This document shows, piece after piece, positions 54,951-64,000 of a DNA stretch of 64,000 nucleotides (positions within the stretch are counted from its first letter, which is position 1; every line of letters begins with the position of its first letter). Below the pieces are notes generated by a model that had not been told where the DNA came from, made no database searches, and saw only the letters and a program-made list of their open reading frames with translations. Location of the stretch: assembly GCF_003144315.1 (NCBI RefSeq), contig NZ_MPDK01000011.1:1-64000 (forward strand), in the 5' to 3' direction. This DNA is from Sulfoacidibacillus thermotolerans. GTDB taxonomy: Bacteria > Bacillota > Bacilli > Alicyclobacillales > SLC66. Both the position numbers and the translations under genes were made by a program.

Positions 54951-55709
54951 GTGACAATACTAGAGGCTATAGAGATTTCGATAGGATACCGCGGACATCA
55001 GGTCATTGAAAATGCATCTCTAAAACTGGATCAAGGGCAATTTGTTTCTCTCATTGGTCCAAATGGTGCTGGAAAAACAACACTACTCAATGCACTTGGA
55101 GGCCAGTTACGCATACAAACCGGGGATATTCAGTTCGAAGGAAAATCGATTGCAAATTGGTCGGCGGATCGCCGTGCAAGAGCCGGGATCGGTCGTTCCT
55201 TTCAAGCGGTACACCTTTTCCCAAATCTAACAACGGAGCAAAATATACAGCTCGCCGTGCAAGCAAAACGCCGACTGCGACTGCACCACCTGCTAGGTAA
55301 AGTGGATCAAGAGGTCACGGCCGCAACAAGACAGATTCTCAATGAGATCGGGCTACTCCACGTAGCCCGTGTTGCAGCAAAAGCCCTTTCACATGGAGAT
55401 AAACGAAAGTTAGAACTTGCCATGCTCCTCTCACTGCAACCGCGCGTCTTGTTGCTTGATGAACCAACCGCGGGCATGAGCATGACAGAGACGCCGATGA
55501 TGCTAAAGTTAATCGCACAGCTCAAAGCAACAGGGCATTATGCCATTCTTCTAGTGGAACACAAAATCGATATGGTCATGCAACTTTCCGACCGCATCGT
55601 AGTACTGCACCAAGGTCATATCTTGGCACAGGGAACTCCGTCTGAAGTGATGAACGATCAAGAAGTCACAAACGCGTATTTAGGGGGTCACTATGAAGGC
55701 ATTACTTGA
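54951..55709 (+). CDS. Liv-type ABC transporter ATPase (LivG)
   Basis: A 252-residue ATPase. Walker A GPNGAGKTT is near residue 38, the signature LSHGDKRKLELAM near 145 and Walker B VLLLDEPTAGMS follow. The LivG-type insertion with FQAVHLFPNLTTEQNI is present. The GTG at 54951 is preferred (AGAGGG seven bases before); an earlier GTG at 54912 overlaps the binding-protein gene. It overlaps the next gene by 17 bases. Confidence 0.92.
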   Translation: MTILEAIEISIGYRGHQVIENASLKLDQGQFVSLIGPNGAGKTTLLNALGGQLRIQTGDIQFEGKSIANWSADRRARAGIGRSFQAVHLFPNLTTEQNIQLAVQAKRRLRLHHLLGKVDQEVTAATRQILNEIGLLHVARVAAKALSHGDKRKLELAMLLSLQPRVLLLDEPTAGMSMTETPMMLKLIAQLKATGHYAILLVEHKIDMVMQLSDRIVVLHQGHILAQGTPSEVMNDQEVTNAYLGGHYEGIT

Positions 55710-56424
55710 GGTCGAAAACCTTCACACCAAGATTGGCCAGTTCTCTATTTTGCAAGGGGTTTCACTGTCTGTGTGCGAGCATACCATCCATGTCCTGTTG
55801 GGGCGTAATGGAGCAGGAAAAACGACGACACTTCGCACCATGATGGGATATCTGCGCCCGGTGCCAGGCATCATTCGCTTTGAAGATCAAGAGTTAACTG
55901 GTATTGCGACTTTTCGCATTGCAAGATACGGCATCGGTTATATGCCTGAAGACCATAACCTATTTGCAAATCTTACTGTGGAAGAAAATTTACTTCTCTC
56001 TTTGCCAAAACAGGACACCCACGTCAGATCACAAATTGCCAAGATGCTAGACTTGTTCCCAGATCTCCGTGTGGCGTGGCGACGTCCTGCAGGTACGCTC
56101 AGTGGCGGACAAAGACAGATGCTCGCACTTGCTTCCGTCCTGGTTTCCAAACCGCGACTACTCCTTGTTGATGAACCGAGCAAAGGACTATCTCCTCGCT
56201 TCGTTGAGCGTATCGGCGACGCTCTTGAACAACTTCGTTCAGAGACGACCATTGTACTGGTAGAACAAAACTTCTATCTAGCAAAACGTATAGGAGATTA
56301 CGTGACGGTACTCGATGAAGGTCACACGGTATATTCCGGAGAAATGCAATCATTCGCTGCATCTGATGAACTGCAAAAGCGATATCTCGGATTACAGACG
56401 GACAAGAAGGGGGGCGCCAAATGA
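55693..56424 (+). CDS. Liv-type ABC transporter ATPase (LivF)
   Basis: A 243-residue ATPase with Walker A LLGRNGAGKTTTLRT near residue 36, the LSGGQRQMLALA signature near 138 and LLLVDEPSKGLSP. YMPEDHNLFANLTVEENL is typical of LivF. It pairs with the ATPase upstream and overlaps the permease gene by four bases. Confidence 0.93.
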   Translation: MKALLEVENLHTKIGQFSILQGVSLSVCEHTIHVLLGRNGAGKTTTLRTMMGYLRPVPGIIRFEDQELTGIATFRIARYGIGYMPEDHNLFANLTVEENLLLSLPKQDTHVRSQIAKMLDLFPDLRVAWRRPAGTLSGGQRQMLALASVLVSKPRLLLVDEPSKGLSPRFVERIGDALEQLRSETTIVLVEQNFYLAKRIGDYVTVLDEGHTVYSGEMQSFAASDELQKRYLGLQTDKKGGAK

Positions 56425-57290
56425 TGAGTACTTTTTTTACACTTGCGTTGGACGGCATATCGAACAGTGCACTCTATTTTCTCATGGCTGCTGGACTTAC
56501 TTTAATTTTTGGACTCCTACGTGTTATCAATTTTGCTCATGGTGGACTTTTTGTATGGGGCGCCTATGCAGCAACCTTTCTGTATAGCGCGATGCACCAA
56601 TTTTGGTTATCCCTATGTGCAGGCATTTTAATTGGCGGATTACTCGGATGGCTGCTGGAAAGGGGATTGCTCACCGCGGTCTATGGAGATGGAAATCAGC
56701 AACTGCTTCTTACGATGGGAGTCCTGATTTTGCTGTCGGAACTCATAGAAATTCCGTTTGGACGTGATCCTGTATTAGCAACCGTACCCCCTATACTTCA
56801 TCACTCATGGGTAATTGATCACGTAACCATAGTTGCCTATTCCCTTTTCACAATCGGAATGGGTGCATGTATCTTTGGTATACTTGTTTACCTTCTACAA
56901 AAAACACGAGTAGGCCTCATCATTCGAGCAGGGGTCAACAATCAATCTTTAGTCGAAGCGCGAGGAATTCCGATCCGCCGCCTATTTACGATCGTCTTCC
57001 TACTTGGTGCAGCACTGGCTGGATTTGCTGGAGCCCTTGCGGGGCCGTACTATGGATCAATCACTCCTTCGATGGGAATGGATATGCAGTTGAATGCCTT
57101 TATCACCGTCGTTCTTGGGGGACTGGGGAGTTTAAGTGGATCGCTAATCGGCAGTTTGCTGATCGGTCTTACCACGTCATTTGTCAGCTACTATACTCCC
57201 TCTTTTGCCGTACTTGCCAATGTCCTTTTGATGACTCTCGTACTGCTCGTTCGGCCCCAAGGACTCTTTGGCGAAGGGGAGATTGTTTAA
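56421..57290 (+). CDS. Liv-type ABC transporter permease (LivH)
   Basis: A 289-residue permease with about eight helices. LTLIFGLLRVINFAHGGLFVWGAY at the N terminus and LGGLGSLSGSLIGSLLIGLTTSF near the C terminus match LivH. It forms the channel with LivM. The last base is shared with the next start (TAATG). Confidence 0.93.
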   Translation: MMSTFFTLALDGISNSALYFLMAAGLTLIFGLLRVINFAHGGLFVWGAYAATFLYSAMHQFWLSLCAGILIGGLLGWLLERGLLTAVYGDGNQQLLLTMGVLILLSELIEIPFGRDPVLATVPPILHHSWVIDHVTIVAYSLFTIGMGACIFGILVYLLQKTRVGLIIRAGVNNQSLVEARGIPIRRLFTIVFLLGAALAGFAGALAGPYYGSITPSMGMDMQLNAFITVVLGGLGSLSGSLIGSLLIGLTTSFVSYYTPSFAVLANVLLMTLVLLVRPQGLFGEGEIV

Positions 57291-58279
57291 TGCGTCCAGT
57301 TCGCCTCGCTTGGCTTCTACTCAGTACGCTATTTCTCATGGGCTTTCCGTTTGTTTTCGGCAGTGGAGGCGGAACGTCATTACTCGAGCAAATCTTTGTA
57401 TTTGGCGCATTTGCCATGTCCTACGACTTGTTAATCGGATATACGGGGATTGTCTCTTTCGGCCACGCAATGTTTTTTGGTACCGGTGCATACGCAGTCG
57501 CTATTGTACTCTCAAAAACAGGGGGATCAACCGTTGGTTTATTGCTAGGATTCTTGATTGCAATGACTATTTCCATACTACTGAGTTTGGTCGTCGCGTT
57601 TTTATCACTGCGTGTGCGTCACACATATTTTGCCATGGTTACATTAGCAGTAGGTCAAGTGTTTTTTGTTCTAGCTGGCTCACAGCCTTTGCGTCCTCTT
57701 ACAAACGCTAATGATGGGATTAGCGTCCTGACACCCGTGTGGTTAAATAGCAATCTAGCTGTTTACTATTTTATTTTGATATTTCTAGCAATTGTCACCC
57801 TGTTCTTACATCGCTTCATTCATTCTCCTTTTGGTGAGGTTTTGCGCGCGCTGCGAGAAAACGAATCTCGCGCCAAAGCGCTCGGATATCGTATATTTCA
57901 CTATAAAACGCTGGCGTTTTTACTTTCTGGTCTGATCGCAACACTAGCGGGGGGAATGTATGTCGTTGTCGAATCCTTTGTAAGTACATCTGTTTATGAT
58001 ATCGGTTCAGTATCATTGCAAGTCGTTCTCATGACAATCGTGGGCGGTGTCGGAACCTTATACGGTGGGCTTATTGGCGCGGGAATCATTCTTTGGTTGC
58101 AAAATGAACTAGCAAATTTAGCTGGCTCCTATCCCGTGTTTAATCACGCGGAAATTGCTTTCGGTGTTCTCTATGTACTGGTAGTTCGCTTTCTGCCTAA
58201 TGGAATCCTTGGTACCCTCAAAGGACGGAAAGGAAGATGGAGATGGACATCACAAACATTCAAGAAATCACAGACTTAA
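57290..58279 (+). CDS. Liv-type ABC transporter permease (LivM)
   Basis: A 329-residue permease with about nine helices. Family blocks are YDLLIGYTGIVSFGHAMFFGTGAYA, RALRENESRAKALGY and VVGGVGTLYGGLIGA-like. The ATG at 57290 overlaps the livH stop. Its end overlaps the hydrolase gene by 37 bases, tying the transporter to the catabolic genes. Confidence 0.93.
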   Translation: MRPVRLAWLLLSTLFLMGFPFVFGSGGGTSLLEQIFVFGAFAMSYDLLIGYTGIVSFGHAMFFGTGAYAVAIVLSKTGGSTVGLLLGFLIAMTISILLSLVVAFLSLRVRHTYFAMVTLAVGQVFFVLAGSQPLRPLTNANDGISVLTPVWLNSNLAVYYFILIFLAIVTLFLHRFIHSPFGEVLRALRENESRAKALGYRIFHYKTLAFLLSGLIATLAGGMYVVVESFVSTSVYDIGSVSLQVVLMTIVGGVGTLYGGLIGAGIILWLQNELANLAGSYPVFNHAEIAFGVLYVLVVRFLPNGILGTLKGRKGRWRWTSQTFKKSQT

Positions 58280-59502
58280 CCACACGTGGTTGCGGTGTGA
58301 ATGCGGATGCAGATGCACTCGTCTATCGCGCCCCAAAGGTTCTTACACCCATCCCGGGTACCTTGTGGCACGGTAAAATCGGGCGCGCTAATGCTTTAGT
58401 ACGCCTGCCTACAGCTAGTCATTGGAATGGGAAACTATTGATCGCGGCCACTCCTGCAGTGCGCAATGAGTATTCGATGGATTTATTGTTAAGCGACATC
58501 GCTTTACAGCTTGGATATGCATACGCAGCCTGCGATAAGGCCACACCCGGCCTAACACTGCGCGATCCGTCTCGAGGCATGGGCGAATGGGAAAAAGTAC
58601 ATCTTGATTTAGTTCACTTCGCCACCCAATTGACAGAACAGAAATACGGACGTTTGCCTACCTACAGATACATTTCTGGTGTGAGTAATGGCGGATATGT
58701 AACCCGATTCATGTTAGAACGCCACCCAAACTTGTTTGATGGAGGTGTTGAATGGGAAGGTGTATTGTGGCGAAAAGAAGGACGCCACCTACTGACTACA
58801 CTTGCAGATTATGTAGCCAATTACCCCATCTATTGTAATTGGCGAGGCGACTGGACACAACATGAACGGATGGCTGCCTATCAACGACTTTTGAGTGCCG
58901 GACTACACCCAGCTTCGGAACCGCATTGGCAACGTTATTTTCTCACTTACTGGGTCATATCCTTGTGGCTCTATGGATTCCAGTTGGACCCACAGTGGGA
59001 GCCTTTTCAAAGACCTTGGTCTAACGAGTGGCTGAGTCATCCCGAAAGCATTGCTTCATACCCCTGGCAGGAACGCTTGGATCAGATGGCTCTGCAGATT
59101 GCACCGCTCGAGAATTCAGGGAAAATTGGAAAGCCGCCCTTATCTGTTGCAGGAAATGAAGATTGTCTAGTACCATTTTCCTACCATGCCAAAGACTACG
59201 CAAAATTAGTTGCGAACGCCGGGGCGGGAGCTAGGCATCGCAGCTACGAAATCTCTTTTGGCAATCACGTCGATGGATTGCTTCGTAAGAATCGGGGACG
59301 TCAACAACCTGTTCAGCCGTTCTACGAAGCCGCCTTACTACATCTTGAGAATTGGGTGGAACACGGAATTGAACCCCCAAACGCGGGATGCTATACATCC
59401 ATCCAAGACTTTGCACCGAATGTCTCTTTGTTTTCAAACGTAGATATAAACGAATCAGATACTCAGGTAGTTACGAAACTAAAGGAGGTCCCATCCGAAT
59501 GA
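58243..59502 (+). CDS. Alpha/beta hydrolase, candidate 3-hydroxybutyrate-oligomer hydrolase
   Basis: A 419-residue alpha/beta hydrolase of the tannase/PHB-depolymerase type. The nucleophile elbow GVSNGGY gives Ser148 (counting from the chosen start), followed by GNEDCLVPF with the likely Asp, and FGNHVDGLL with the likely His. No signal peptide is seen, so it works in the cytosol. It sits directly before 3-hydroxybutyrate dehydrogenase with a four-base overlap, which suggests cleavage of 3HB dimers or oligomers; a related ester is possible. The ATG at 58243 follows AAAGGA by eight bases. Confidence 0.72.
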   Translation: MDITNIQEITDLTTRGCGVNADADALVYRAPKVLTPIPGTLWHGKIGRANALVRLPTASHWNGKLLIAATPAVRNEYSMDLLLSDIALQLGYAYAACDKATPGLTLRDPSRGMGEWEKVHLDLVHFATQLTEQKYGRLPTYRYISGVSNGGYVTRFMLERHPNLFDGGVEWEGVLWRKEGRHLLTTLADYVANYPIYCNWRGDWTQHERMAAYQRLLSAGLHPASEPHWQRYFLTYWVISLWLYGFQLDPQWEPFQRPWSNEWLSHPESIASYPWQERLDQMALQIAPLENSGKIGKPPLSVAGNEDCLVPFSYHAKDYAKLVANAGAGARHRSYEISFGNHVDGLLRKNRGRQQPVQPFYEAALLHLENWVEHGIEPPNAGCYTSIQDFAPNVSLFSNVDINESDTQVVTKLKEVPSE

Positions 59503-60287
59503 TCCGATATGAATTAAAAGGGAAAACAGCTGTGATCACAGGCGCTGCAAGCGGCATTGGACTAGCCATTGCGGAGCGATTTGCACAAATTGGCACGCGC
59601 GTTGTGCTCTCTGATTTACGCGCAGACGCAGCTAGATCTGCGGCGGAGACACTGCGTTCGCAAGGACTCACGGTCGCTGACATCGCCGTCGATGCAAGTG
59701 TAGAAACAGATATCGAAAAGTTGATCGATTTTGCTAGCGAGCAATTTGGCACAATTGATATTTTCGTGAATAATGCAGGATTTCAACATATATCACCGAT
59801 TGAAGAATTTCCTACTAAAACATTTCAAGCGTTGATTGATTTGATGCTCGTCGGCCCATTCCTTTCGATCAAGCATGTATTCCCTATAATGAAGAGACAA
59901 GGGTACGGGCGTATTCTTAACATCGCTTCTGTAAATGGCCTTATCGGTTTCGCCGGAAAAGCAGCCTACAACGCGGCAAAACATGGGGTCATCGGACTTA
60001 CCAAGGTAGCGGCGCTAGAAGGAGCAACGTCTGGCATTACAGTCAACGCACTCTGCCCTGGCTATGTCGACACGCCCCTCGTCCGAAATCAACTCAAGGA
60101 TCTTGCTGCAACACGAGGCATTCCTGTGGACAAAGTATTAGAAGAAGTCATTTATCCACTCGTGCCGCAGCGCCGTCTGCTAGATCCGCTTGAAATTGCC
60201 GATTATGCAGTCTTTTTAGCCTCTGCACAAGGACGATCGATTACAGGACAGGCAGTTGTGATTGATGGGGGATATCTCGCTCAGTAA
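59499..60287 (+). CDS. 3-hydroxybutyrate dehydrogenase (short-chain dehydrogenase)
   Basis: A 262-residue SDR enzyme oxidising D-3-hydroxybutyrate to acetoacetate with NAD. The cofactor motif is TGAASGIG near residue 13, NNAG near 90, and the catalytic Ser-Tyr-Lys set spans IASVNGLIGFAGKAAYNAAKHG. VPQRRLLDPLEIADYAVFLAS and VVIDGGYLAQ fit the BdhA group. AAAGGAGG precedes the ATG, which overlaps the hydrolase stop (ATGA). Confidence 0.88.
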   Translation: MIRYELKGKTAVITGAASGIGLAIAERFAQIGTRVVLSDLRADAARSAAETLRSQGLTVADIAVDASVETDIEKLIDFASEQFGTIDIFVNNAGFQHISPIEEFPTKTFQALIDLMLVGPFLSIKHVFPIMKRQGYGRILNIASVNGLIGFAGKAAYNAAKHGVIGLTKVAALEGATSGITVNALCPGYVDTPLVRNQLKDLAATRGIPVDKVLEEVIYPLVPQRRLLDPLEIADYAVFLASAQGRSITGQAVVIDGGYLAQ

Positions 60288-60330
60288 CCACCAAGCAGAC
60301 ATTCAATTCCGCGATGGAGGTGAAATCTAG

Positions 60331-63300
60331 ATGCGCACAGCGCGTTTCGAACGGGATCAGCCGCCGCGTATGCGTCGGACAAATATGCCAAGACCGCGTA
60401 TGATGAACCTCTTATCAGATATCCCAGATTACCCTGTTACTGTGGTAAAAGCGGGGGCAGGATATGGAAAAACAACTGCCGTAGCGAATTACTTACATCA
60501 AAGTGGATTACGCAAACGATGGTTGACGTTGTCCGCAGAAGATCGAGATACGACCTTGTTCGTAAGGCGTATCTTACTGTCTCTTTTGCCTAAACATGTT
60601 TCTTCAGAGGAATTGGAAGCCGTTGTTCTCGCAAGTCATTCTCCTATCACTTGGATGGCGACCGCCCTTTCAGCAGCCACCTTAATCTCATACTATCTGC
60701 AGGAGGAAACGATTCTTGTACTCGATGATTTCCATGTAATCCAAGACGAAGTTGCACTGCAATCTTGGATGGATGCTTGGATGCAGGAGATCCCCCAACA
60801 CCTGCACATCGTTTTCATCACACGGACAAAGCCTACGTTGCCGCACCTTCAACAATTAATGTTGCGTGGCGAGGTGCTCATGATTCGGGAGCGTGATTTG
60901 GTCTTTGATGAAGATGAAATTGCCGCTTTGTTTCGACTTAATGCGGAACAAAACGCCCCAGAGCTAAACAGCCGGCAAATTCACTATTTATTAGAGTGGA
61001 CGGGGGGAATGGCGCTTGTTTTATCTATGTTGCTACGTGAATGGCGCAATACCCCTTCATTTCTTCGATTGCAAGAATTACTTTCTCAGGAGACTTCTTT
61101 ACTGGACCAAATTGGACGGCTATTTGAAATTGGATTATCCACGGAGGAGCAGGAGTTTTTCCGCTCCACAAGCGTATTAACGACGCTCCATCCAGACATT
61201 TGCAATGATCTACTCCATCGCACCGACAGTCAACAAATTTTATCGGAAGTAGAACGCCGCGGACATATTTTGCATGTCGCTGAATCCGCAGACTACGAAG
61301 TACATCCGTTAGTACGAGAATATCTTTTACGCAAACTGTCTGAATCACAGCGTAAAAGATTACTCGAACGGGCAATTCACTGGTATCAGGAAAAAGGTGA
61401 TGAGACTCGCTCAATTGGCTATATTTTCGATCTACCAGATAAAAAAGATCAAGCTGTTCGCCTGTTCCCATTGATTACGCGCTATATTGAAAAAGGACAG
61501 CTATCAACAGTACAAGCATGGTTGGATCGCTTGTCCCCTGTACCTTATGAGTATTCTGCGCGCTGGATTTGGGCGCAAGCAGAAGTAGATCGACTCAGTA
61601 ATCGTTTTACCCAAGCCCAAGTAAGATATGAAAAAAGTAAACAGATCGCCAAGACCATGGGGGATCAAACAAGCATCGCCGATGCATTCATTGGTTTAGG
61701 CCAATTGTATCTAGATACCATTCAACCCAAACCCGCTGCACACGTGATTCGCGAGGCGCGTAATGTAATTCCTAGACGTTTCACGAAACATCGCATCATA
61801 CGAATCCAACTTGCTTTTGAAAACGCAATCAACAGTGGCAAACCGCTTCGTGCAAAACGTCTCCTTCATAATTTGATCCAAATGGGGATCGGAGCTCCAC
61901 CAAACAATAGCGACTTGCGACTTCTCCTTCGAACAGGTCATGTGCGAGAAGCTTTAACACAAGTAAAACGTCGCCTGATTAAGAATGATACGGAAGTACG
62001 CACATCCTTAGCTCATCGAGAAACTTCACTTCTATTCTCGCTGCTATGCTCTATGCTGGGAGACCCTGATACTGCTAAATTAGAAGCAGAGCGTGGAAGG
62101 TGGATCGCTGACTCGCTAAATGCCCCATTCGTTCGTGCAGTGGGCTTCATTCGACTCGGTCATGCACAACATCTAGCACAACCATTTGAAGAAGAGGCTC
62201 TCACATCATATGAAACCGCAATTGGTCTCATGGATGAGATGGATGTTGCACGAGGAAAGTCCGAGGCCCTTCTTGGACTCTGTTTAGCGCATGGCTATCG
62301 CGGAAAATTTCCATTAGCCAAACTTTATGCGGAACAGGGAATTGCCTTGGCAGCACAGGCGGGTGATCTTTGGATGGAAAATCTTGTTCGCACTGCGTAT
62401 GGACAGATCTGCACAATCCATGGGTACCATCATCTGGCGAATAAAGAATTGACTCATGCCATGCAAGCCTTCATAGACTGCGGAGATTTATTTATGCATA
62501 ACGCTGCTCAATTATGGAATATATTCACACTCCATGCCCTAAATGATCAGAAATGGCATGAAGAATTAGATGATTTACTCCGCTCGGAATTCACACTCTC
62601 AAGATTAGAACTATTGTCTAAACCTACACTGTTCGGAATGAAAGATGTGCAACGCATCGTTCCTCTTTTATTGGAGCAGAAACAGTCACAGAGTATAGAA
62701 CAGGAATTGACAATACGCCTTCTAGAAGTACTTGACGCACATCAAATCGAGCATCATCCAGGCTACACCCTCTACGTGCAAACATTTGGAACATTTGAAG
62801 TCTATCGCGGGTTTACAAAAGTGACACGGCGAGAGTGGCAACGTGAAAAAGCGCGTCAACTTTTTCAATTTCTTGTCACGCATCGAGGCAGTTGGTTCCA
62901 TCGTGAAGAAATTTGCGATCGCCTATGGGGAGATCTTTCTCCAGATACGGCAGAACGCGACTTTAAAGTTGCACTGAATGTCTTATCGGCCGCTCTTGAA
63001 CCGAAGCGCCCTGAACGAAGTACCACCGTATTTATTGTCCGTCAAGGAAGTCTTTATAGTTTGACCATGCATCCGATGCTTCAAATTGACCGTGACCTTT
63101 TTTTAAATAAAATCCGGGAAGCAGATGGAACTCGTGACCCTCATCGACAACGGCGACTTCTCGCCGTTGCCCTGCAATTGTATCGAGGCGCCTATTTAGA
63201 GGAGGCGCGCTATGAACCATGGTGTGAAGATGAACGTGAGCGCCTGCGATTGCTTTATTTGCGAGCAGCCACAAAATACTCCCGATTGTGTTTAGACGCT

Positions 63301-63543
63301 GAAGACTGGGAGGACGCCATTCAAACATGCGAGAACTTACTTCAATGGGAAGCTGCTTGGGAAGATGCGTATATTGACTTAATGGAAGCATATGCTCACC
63401 TAGGAAATCGATCGATGGTCATTCAAACTTATCTCTTGTGCCAACGTGCCTTACAACGCGAAGTAGGAATCAGCGTCTCTGAGAGGACAACCACCCTTTT
63501 TCGTCAACTCATCCCCGAGAAAGACTACAAAGAGCTTTCGTGA
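60331..63543 (+). CDS. Large STAND-TPR-BTAD transcriptional activator
   Basis: A 1070-residue regulator. The N-terminal STAND ATPase has Walker A AGAGYGKTT at 41-49 and Walker B ILVLDDFHVI at 128-137, resembling MalT. A helical TPR-like middle spans about 340-780. From about 815 an OmpR-type winged helix (ARQLFQFLVTHRGSWFHREEI) leads into a C-terminal BTAD domain (about 915-1065). It lacks the LuxR helix-turn-helix of MalT. The ATG follows GGAGG by eight to nine bases. Located 43 bases after the dehydrogenase gene, it probably senses the pathway's ligand and binds the 11-bp repeats upstream. Confidence 0.86.
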   Translation: MRTARFERDQPPRMRRTNMPRPRMMNLLSDIPDYPVTVVKAGAGYGKTTAVANYLHQSGLRKRWLTLSAEDRDTTLFVRRILLSLLPKHVSSEELEAVVLASHSPITWMATALSAATLISYYLQEETILVLDDFHVIQDEVALQSWMDAWMQEIPQHLHIVFITRTKPTLPHLQQLMLRGEVLMIRERDLVFDEDEIAALFRLNAEQNAPELNSRQIHYLLEWTGGMALVLSMLLREWRNTPSFLRLQELLSQETSLLDQIGRLFEIGLSTEEQEFFRSTSVLTTLHPDICNDLLHRTDSQQILSEVERRGHILHVAESADYEVHPLVREYLLRKLSESQRKRLLERAIHWYQEKGDETRSIGYIFDLPDKKDQAVRLFPLITRYIEKGQLSTVQAWLDRLSPVPYEYSARWIWAQAEVDRLSNRFTQAQVRYEKSKQIAKTMGDQTSIADAFIGLGQLYLDTIQPKPAAHVIREARNVIPRRFTKHRIIRIQLAFENAINSGKPLRAKRLLHNLIQMGIGAPPNNSDLRLLLRTGHVREALTQVKRRLIKNDTEVRTSLAHRETSLLFSLLCSMLGDPDTAKLEAERGRWIADSLNAPFVRAVGFIRLGHAQHLAQPFEEEALTSYETAIGLMDEMDVARGKSEALLGLCLAHGYRGKFPLAKLYAEQGIALAAQAGDLWMENLVRTAYGQICTIHGYHHLANKELTHAMQAFIDCGDLFMHNAAQLWNIFTLHALNDQKWHEELDDLLRSEFTLSRLELLSKPTLFGMKDVQRIVPLLLEQKQSQSIEQELTIRLLEVLDAHQIEHHPGYTLYVQTFGTFEVYRGFTKVTRREWQREKARQLFQFLVTHRGSWFHREEICDRLWGDLSPDTAERDFKVALNVLSAALEPKRPERSTTVFIVRQGSLYSLTMHPMLQIDRDLFLNKIREADGTRDPHRQRRLLAVALQLYRGAYLEEARYEPWCEDERERLRLLYLRAATKYSRLCLDAEDWEDAIQTCENLLQWEAAWEDAYIDLMEAYAHLGNRSMVIQTYLLCQRALQREVGISVSERTTTLFRQLIPEKDYKELS

Positions 63544-63591
63544 ACTGACCCAAGCCTGAAAGTTAGTGGATAAAGCAGCCTCTAAGGCGAA

Positions 63592-63873
63592 TCAGGAAAA
63601 GAATTGAATCAAGAGATCACTCACATAAGGGCGAAAATACTGTTTAGAAAACTCCACATGCTTCTCATGCGCCATATACTGTTCATGAGCCTGCATACTG
63701 TCAAAATCTACGGTAATCAGATAATGATATTGGAGATCTCCTTCGTTTATCGCCTCACGGAAGGAAACATTTTGGGCTCCAGGCACATGCGCGAGCAACT
63801 CCATCGTTTTCTCACGAATGACATTGACTTTGTCAAACTCCTTAACGTTAAACAACAAAATTTTATGAATCAA
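63592..63873 (-). CDS. Dabb (stress-responsive alpha-beta barrel) domain protein
   Basis: A 93-residue dimeric ferredoxin-like protein. LLFNVKEF, YHYLITVDFDSMQAHEQYMAHEKHVEF and DLLIQFF match the Dabb family. The start is a TTG with AGGGG eight bases before it. It is convergent with the large regulator gene. Function unknown. Confidence 0.8.
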   Translation of the reverse strand: MIHKILLFNVKEFDKVNVIREKTMELLAHVPGAQNVSFREAINEGDLQYHYLITVDFDSMQAHEQYMAHEKHVEFSKQYFRPYVSDLLIQFFS

Positions 63874-63923
63874 CTGTAAATATCCCCTTTTTCCGTTTCA
63901 TATTTATCTGTACATCAACAAAG

Positions 63924-63951
63924 AATAGGCACTGAACATCAAGTGCCTATT
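63924..63951 (-). terminator. Hairpin after a gene entering from the right edge
   Basis: A perfect 10-bp stem, AATAGGCACT / AGTGCCTATT, with an 8-base loop; on the minus strand CTTTGTTG follows. It lies 22 bases after the probable stop at 63974. Confidence 0.6.
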
Positions 63952-63973
63952 CATCTAACTTCTACGCCCTACA

Positions 63974-64000
63974 TTATTTCCCTTGCAATGCCTGAACCAA
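63974..64000 (-). CDS. 3' end of a minus-strand gene (partial)
   Basis: The last 27 bases read, on the minus strand, eight sense codons (LVQALQGK) and TAA. A terminator-like hairpin follows. The gene continues beyond the window and cannot be identified. Confidence 0.4.
   Translation of the reverse strand: MVQALQGK

Overview
The window looks like the origin-proximal part of the chromosome of a spore-forming Firmicute, most likely an acidophile of the Alicyclobacillaceae. This rests on the Bacillus-type gene order, the many sporulation genes (sigK, bofA, csfB, yabG, veg, sspF, a ger operon), the quinol oxidase genes, and a split kdpD of the kind I recall from Alicyclobacillus acidocaldarius. 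The species assignment is inference.

Bases 1-21,600 are read almost entirely on the minus strand. They carry, inverted, the cluster that in Bacillus subtilis runs from tadA and the SRP RNA through dnaX-ebfC-recR-yaaL-bofA, csfB, yaaO-tmk-darA-yaaR-holB, yabA, rsmI, abrB, metG, tatD, rnmV and rsmA to yabG-veg-sspF. Departures from that order are an uninterrupted sigK between abrB and metG, a soluble PAS histidine kinase between the SRP RNA and dnaX, a YkuK-like gene between rsmA and yabG, a SpoVB/MurJ-like flippase on the opposite strand, a missing yaaT/ricT, and a cyanophycinase gene after sspF.

Bases 21,600-37,500 hold an asparagine synthetase with a possible mother-cell promoter, a guanylate kinase-like gene under an unusual dyad promoter, a CsoR-type copper operon (copA-copZ), a ROK regulator, an acyl-CoA ligase with a hotdog thioesterase, an aa3-type quinol oxidase operon (qoxABCD) preceded by two tiny membrane-protein genes, and thiC behind a TPP riboswitch.

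Bases 37,500-49,400 hold a complete potassium-uptake region in an unusual form. The sensor kinase is split: a 776-residue protein with two tandem KdpD sensor/USP modules and no kinase ends the kdpFABC operon, while the membrane/kinase half sits with kdpE upstream. Two peptides of 25 and 27 residues precede kdpA, and a site closely resembling the E. coli KdpE operator, as I remember it, lies upstream. proB-proA follow.

Bases 49,700-53,800 encode a four-gene spore germinant receptor (A, C, a small D-like subunit and B). Bases 53,830-63,543 form a candidate 3-hydroxybutyrate (oligomer) uptake and catabolism operon: a Liv-type ABC transporter whose binding protein lacks its signal peptide and first strand, an alpha/beta hydrolase, 3-hydroxybutyrate dehydrogenase and a 1070-residue STAND-TPR-BTAD activator. 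An 11-bp-period direct repeat before the operon resembles the sites bound by BTAD (SARP) activators. The tandem KdpD protein and this operon with its repeat are the most promising unusual systems in the window.
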